Below are positions 5,886 to 6,190 of a DNA stretch of 6,190 nt, piece by piece; the stretch's first letter is position 1, and each line of letters starts with the position of its first letter. The position numbers and the translations under genes are program-made. Source of the stretch: Nitrosopumilaceae archaeon (lineage in GTDB: Archaea; Thermoproteota; Nitrososphaeria; Nitrososphaerales; Nitrosopumilaceae). Location: positions 1 through 6,190 of the forward strand of contig JAHRAP010000096.1 in assembly GCA_020027255.1 (NCBI GenBank), given 5' to 3'. The notes beneath the pieces were generated by a model. That model was not told where the DNA came from, searched no databases, and saw only the letters and a program-made list of their open reading frames with translations.

Positions 5886-5978
5886 GTACTGCCAAGCATA
5901 TCAAAGCTACATCAAATTAGAATATTACGATCAATCAAAGTGTTTATTAATGCAATATGCAATATAAATGAAAATTGA
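5886..5978. other. Divergent intergenic region with a tandem 7-bp repeat
   Basis: This spacer lies between the DUF5679 promoter and the plus-strand membrane-protein gene and should carry the latter's promoter. TTTATTAAT (5942-5950) is centred about 33 nt before the GTG at 5979, and ATATAAAT (5962-5969) is too close to serve a leaderless start. TGCAATA occurs twice in direct tandem (5951-5957 and 5958-5964); whether it is a regulator site or chance is unclear. No tRNA or obvious hairpin is visible. Confidence 0.4.
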
Positions 5979-6190
5979 GTGGGACAGTTGCTTAAAAAAT
6001 ATATTGTTTGGATTTTGATTGCATCGTTACCATGTGGCTTATTTATATTATATAGTTATTATACTAATTACAAAAATTTACGTGATGATTGTATTTCAGA
6101 TATTAATGAAATATATGATATGCTAAATGATGATATTACCTACTGGTTTAAAAATATGCTACACGACAATATTCCAATACAAGAATATAT
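5979..6190 (+). CDS. Unrecognised protein with N-terminal membrane helix (3' end cut by window)
   Basis: The frame from the GTG at 5979 stays open to the window edge (70 codons visible), directly after an in-frame TGA at 5976-5978. The N-terminus has two lysines (6-7) and then one hydrophobic segment, YIVWILIASLPCGLFILYSYY (8-28), which looks like a signal anchor or transmembrane helix. The sequence after it is polar and acidic with helical character (for example DINEIYDMLNDD, 41-52). I do not recognise the family. There is a cysteine at 19 but the context SLPC is not a normal lipobox. TTG at 5988 is an alternative start. An ATG at 5968 opens a different frame that ends after 16 codons and is not a good candidate. 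The gene is divergent from the DUF5679 gene across about 125 bp. Confidence 0.6.
   Translation, partial: MGQLLKKYIVWILIASLPCGLFILYSYYTNYKNLRDDCISDINEIYDMLNDDITYWFKNMLHDNIPIQEY

Noticed and set aside
5855..5899. Upstream ATG for DUF5679 adding a hydrophobic 15-residue leader
   Set aside because: DUF5679 proteins begin a few residues before the first CxxC, and a well-spaced TATA box lies inside this extension.
5951..5964. TGCAATA tandem repeat as a CRISPR or mobile-element end
   Set aside because: There are only two 7-bp copies with no spacer, no longer array and no transposase or integrase gene nearby.
5968..6018. ATG-started frame before the plus-strand membrane protein
   Set aside because: It ends after 16 codons; the GTG frame at 5979 continues to the window edge and encodes a clear membrane helix.

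Overview
The window is archaeal chromosomal DNA. It is AT-rich (roughly 30% G+C by eye) and densely packed. It carries both subunits of DNA topoisomerase VI, a RIO1-type kinase, a Dim2/Pno1-like KH protein, aIF1A, aIF2-beta and the archaeal family DUF424. The gene set, the low G+C and the look of the Top6A and Top6B proteins fit ammonia-oxidising Nitrososphaerota (Thaumarchaeota), most likely a Nitrosopumilales-like lineage. That lineage call rests on remembered family sequences, not on a search.

Layout. At the left edge (1-342, + strand) is the C-terminal part of a protein with one probable membrane helix followed by an Hsp20/alpha-crystallin-like domain. It converges on, and overlaps by 6 bp, the end of a long minus-strand cluster. 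Read 5' to 3' on the minus strand, the cluster is: DUF5679 zinc-ribbon protein (5854-5708), aIF2-beta (5648-5223), DUF424 (5230-4931), aIF1A (4892-4581), RIO1 kinase (4549-3791), KH protein (3801-3232), top6B (3242-1416), top6A (1419-337). Four junctions overlap by 4-11 bp (aIF2-beta/DUF424, RIO/KH, KH/top6B, top6B/top6A), which points to cotranscription and translational coupling. At the right edge (5979 onward, + strand) a divergent gene for an unrecognised protein with one N-terminal membrane helix runs off the window. No gap between genes exceeds about 125 bp.

How the genes work together. aIF2-beta and aIF1A act in start-codon selection and initiator tRNA delivery. RIO1 and the Dim2-like KH protein act in maturation of the small ribosomal subunit. 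DUF424 is of unknown function, and its placement directly after aIF2-beta suggests a translation-related role. Topo VI, a type IIB topoisomerase, is attached to the end of this translation block. TATA-like boxes lie 27-28 nt upstream of the DUF5679 ATG and the aIF1A GTG, which suggests leaderless transcripts and a promoter for the aIF1A-to-top6A unit.

The points I would look at again are an apparent extra block of about 110 residues in Top6B between the ATPase and H2TH domains, near-cognate start codons on both initiation-factor genes (UUG for aIF2-beta, GUG for aIF1A), the membrane-tethered alpha-crystallin domain, and the DUF424 protein. I saw no CRISPR array, insertion sequence, rRNA or tRNA. 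Most of the region looks like a conserved archaeal core neighbourhood rather than a mobile or defence island.
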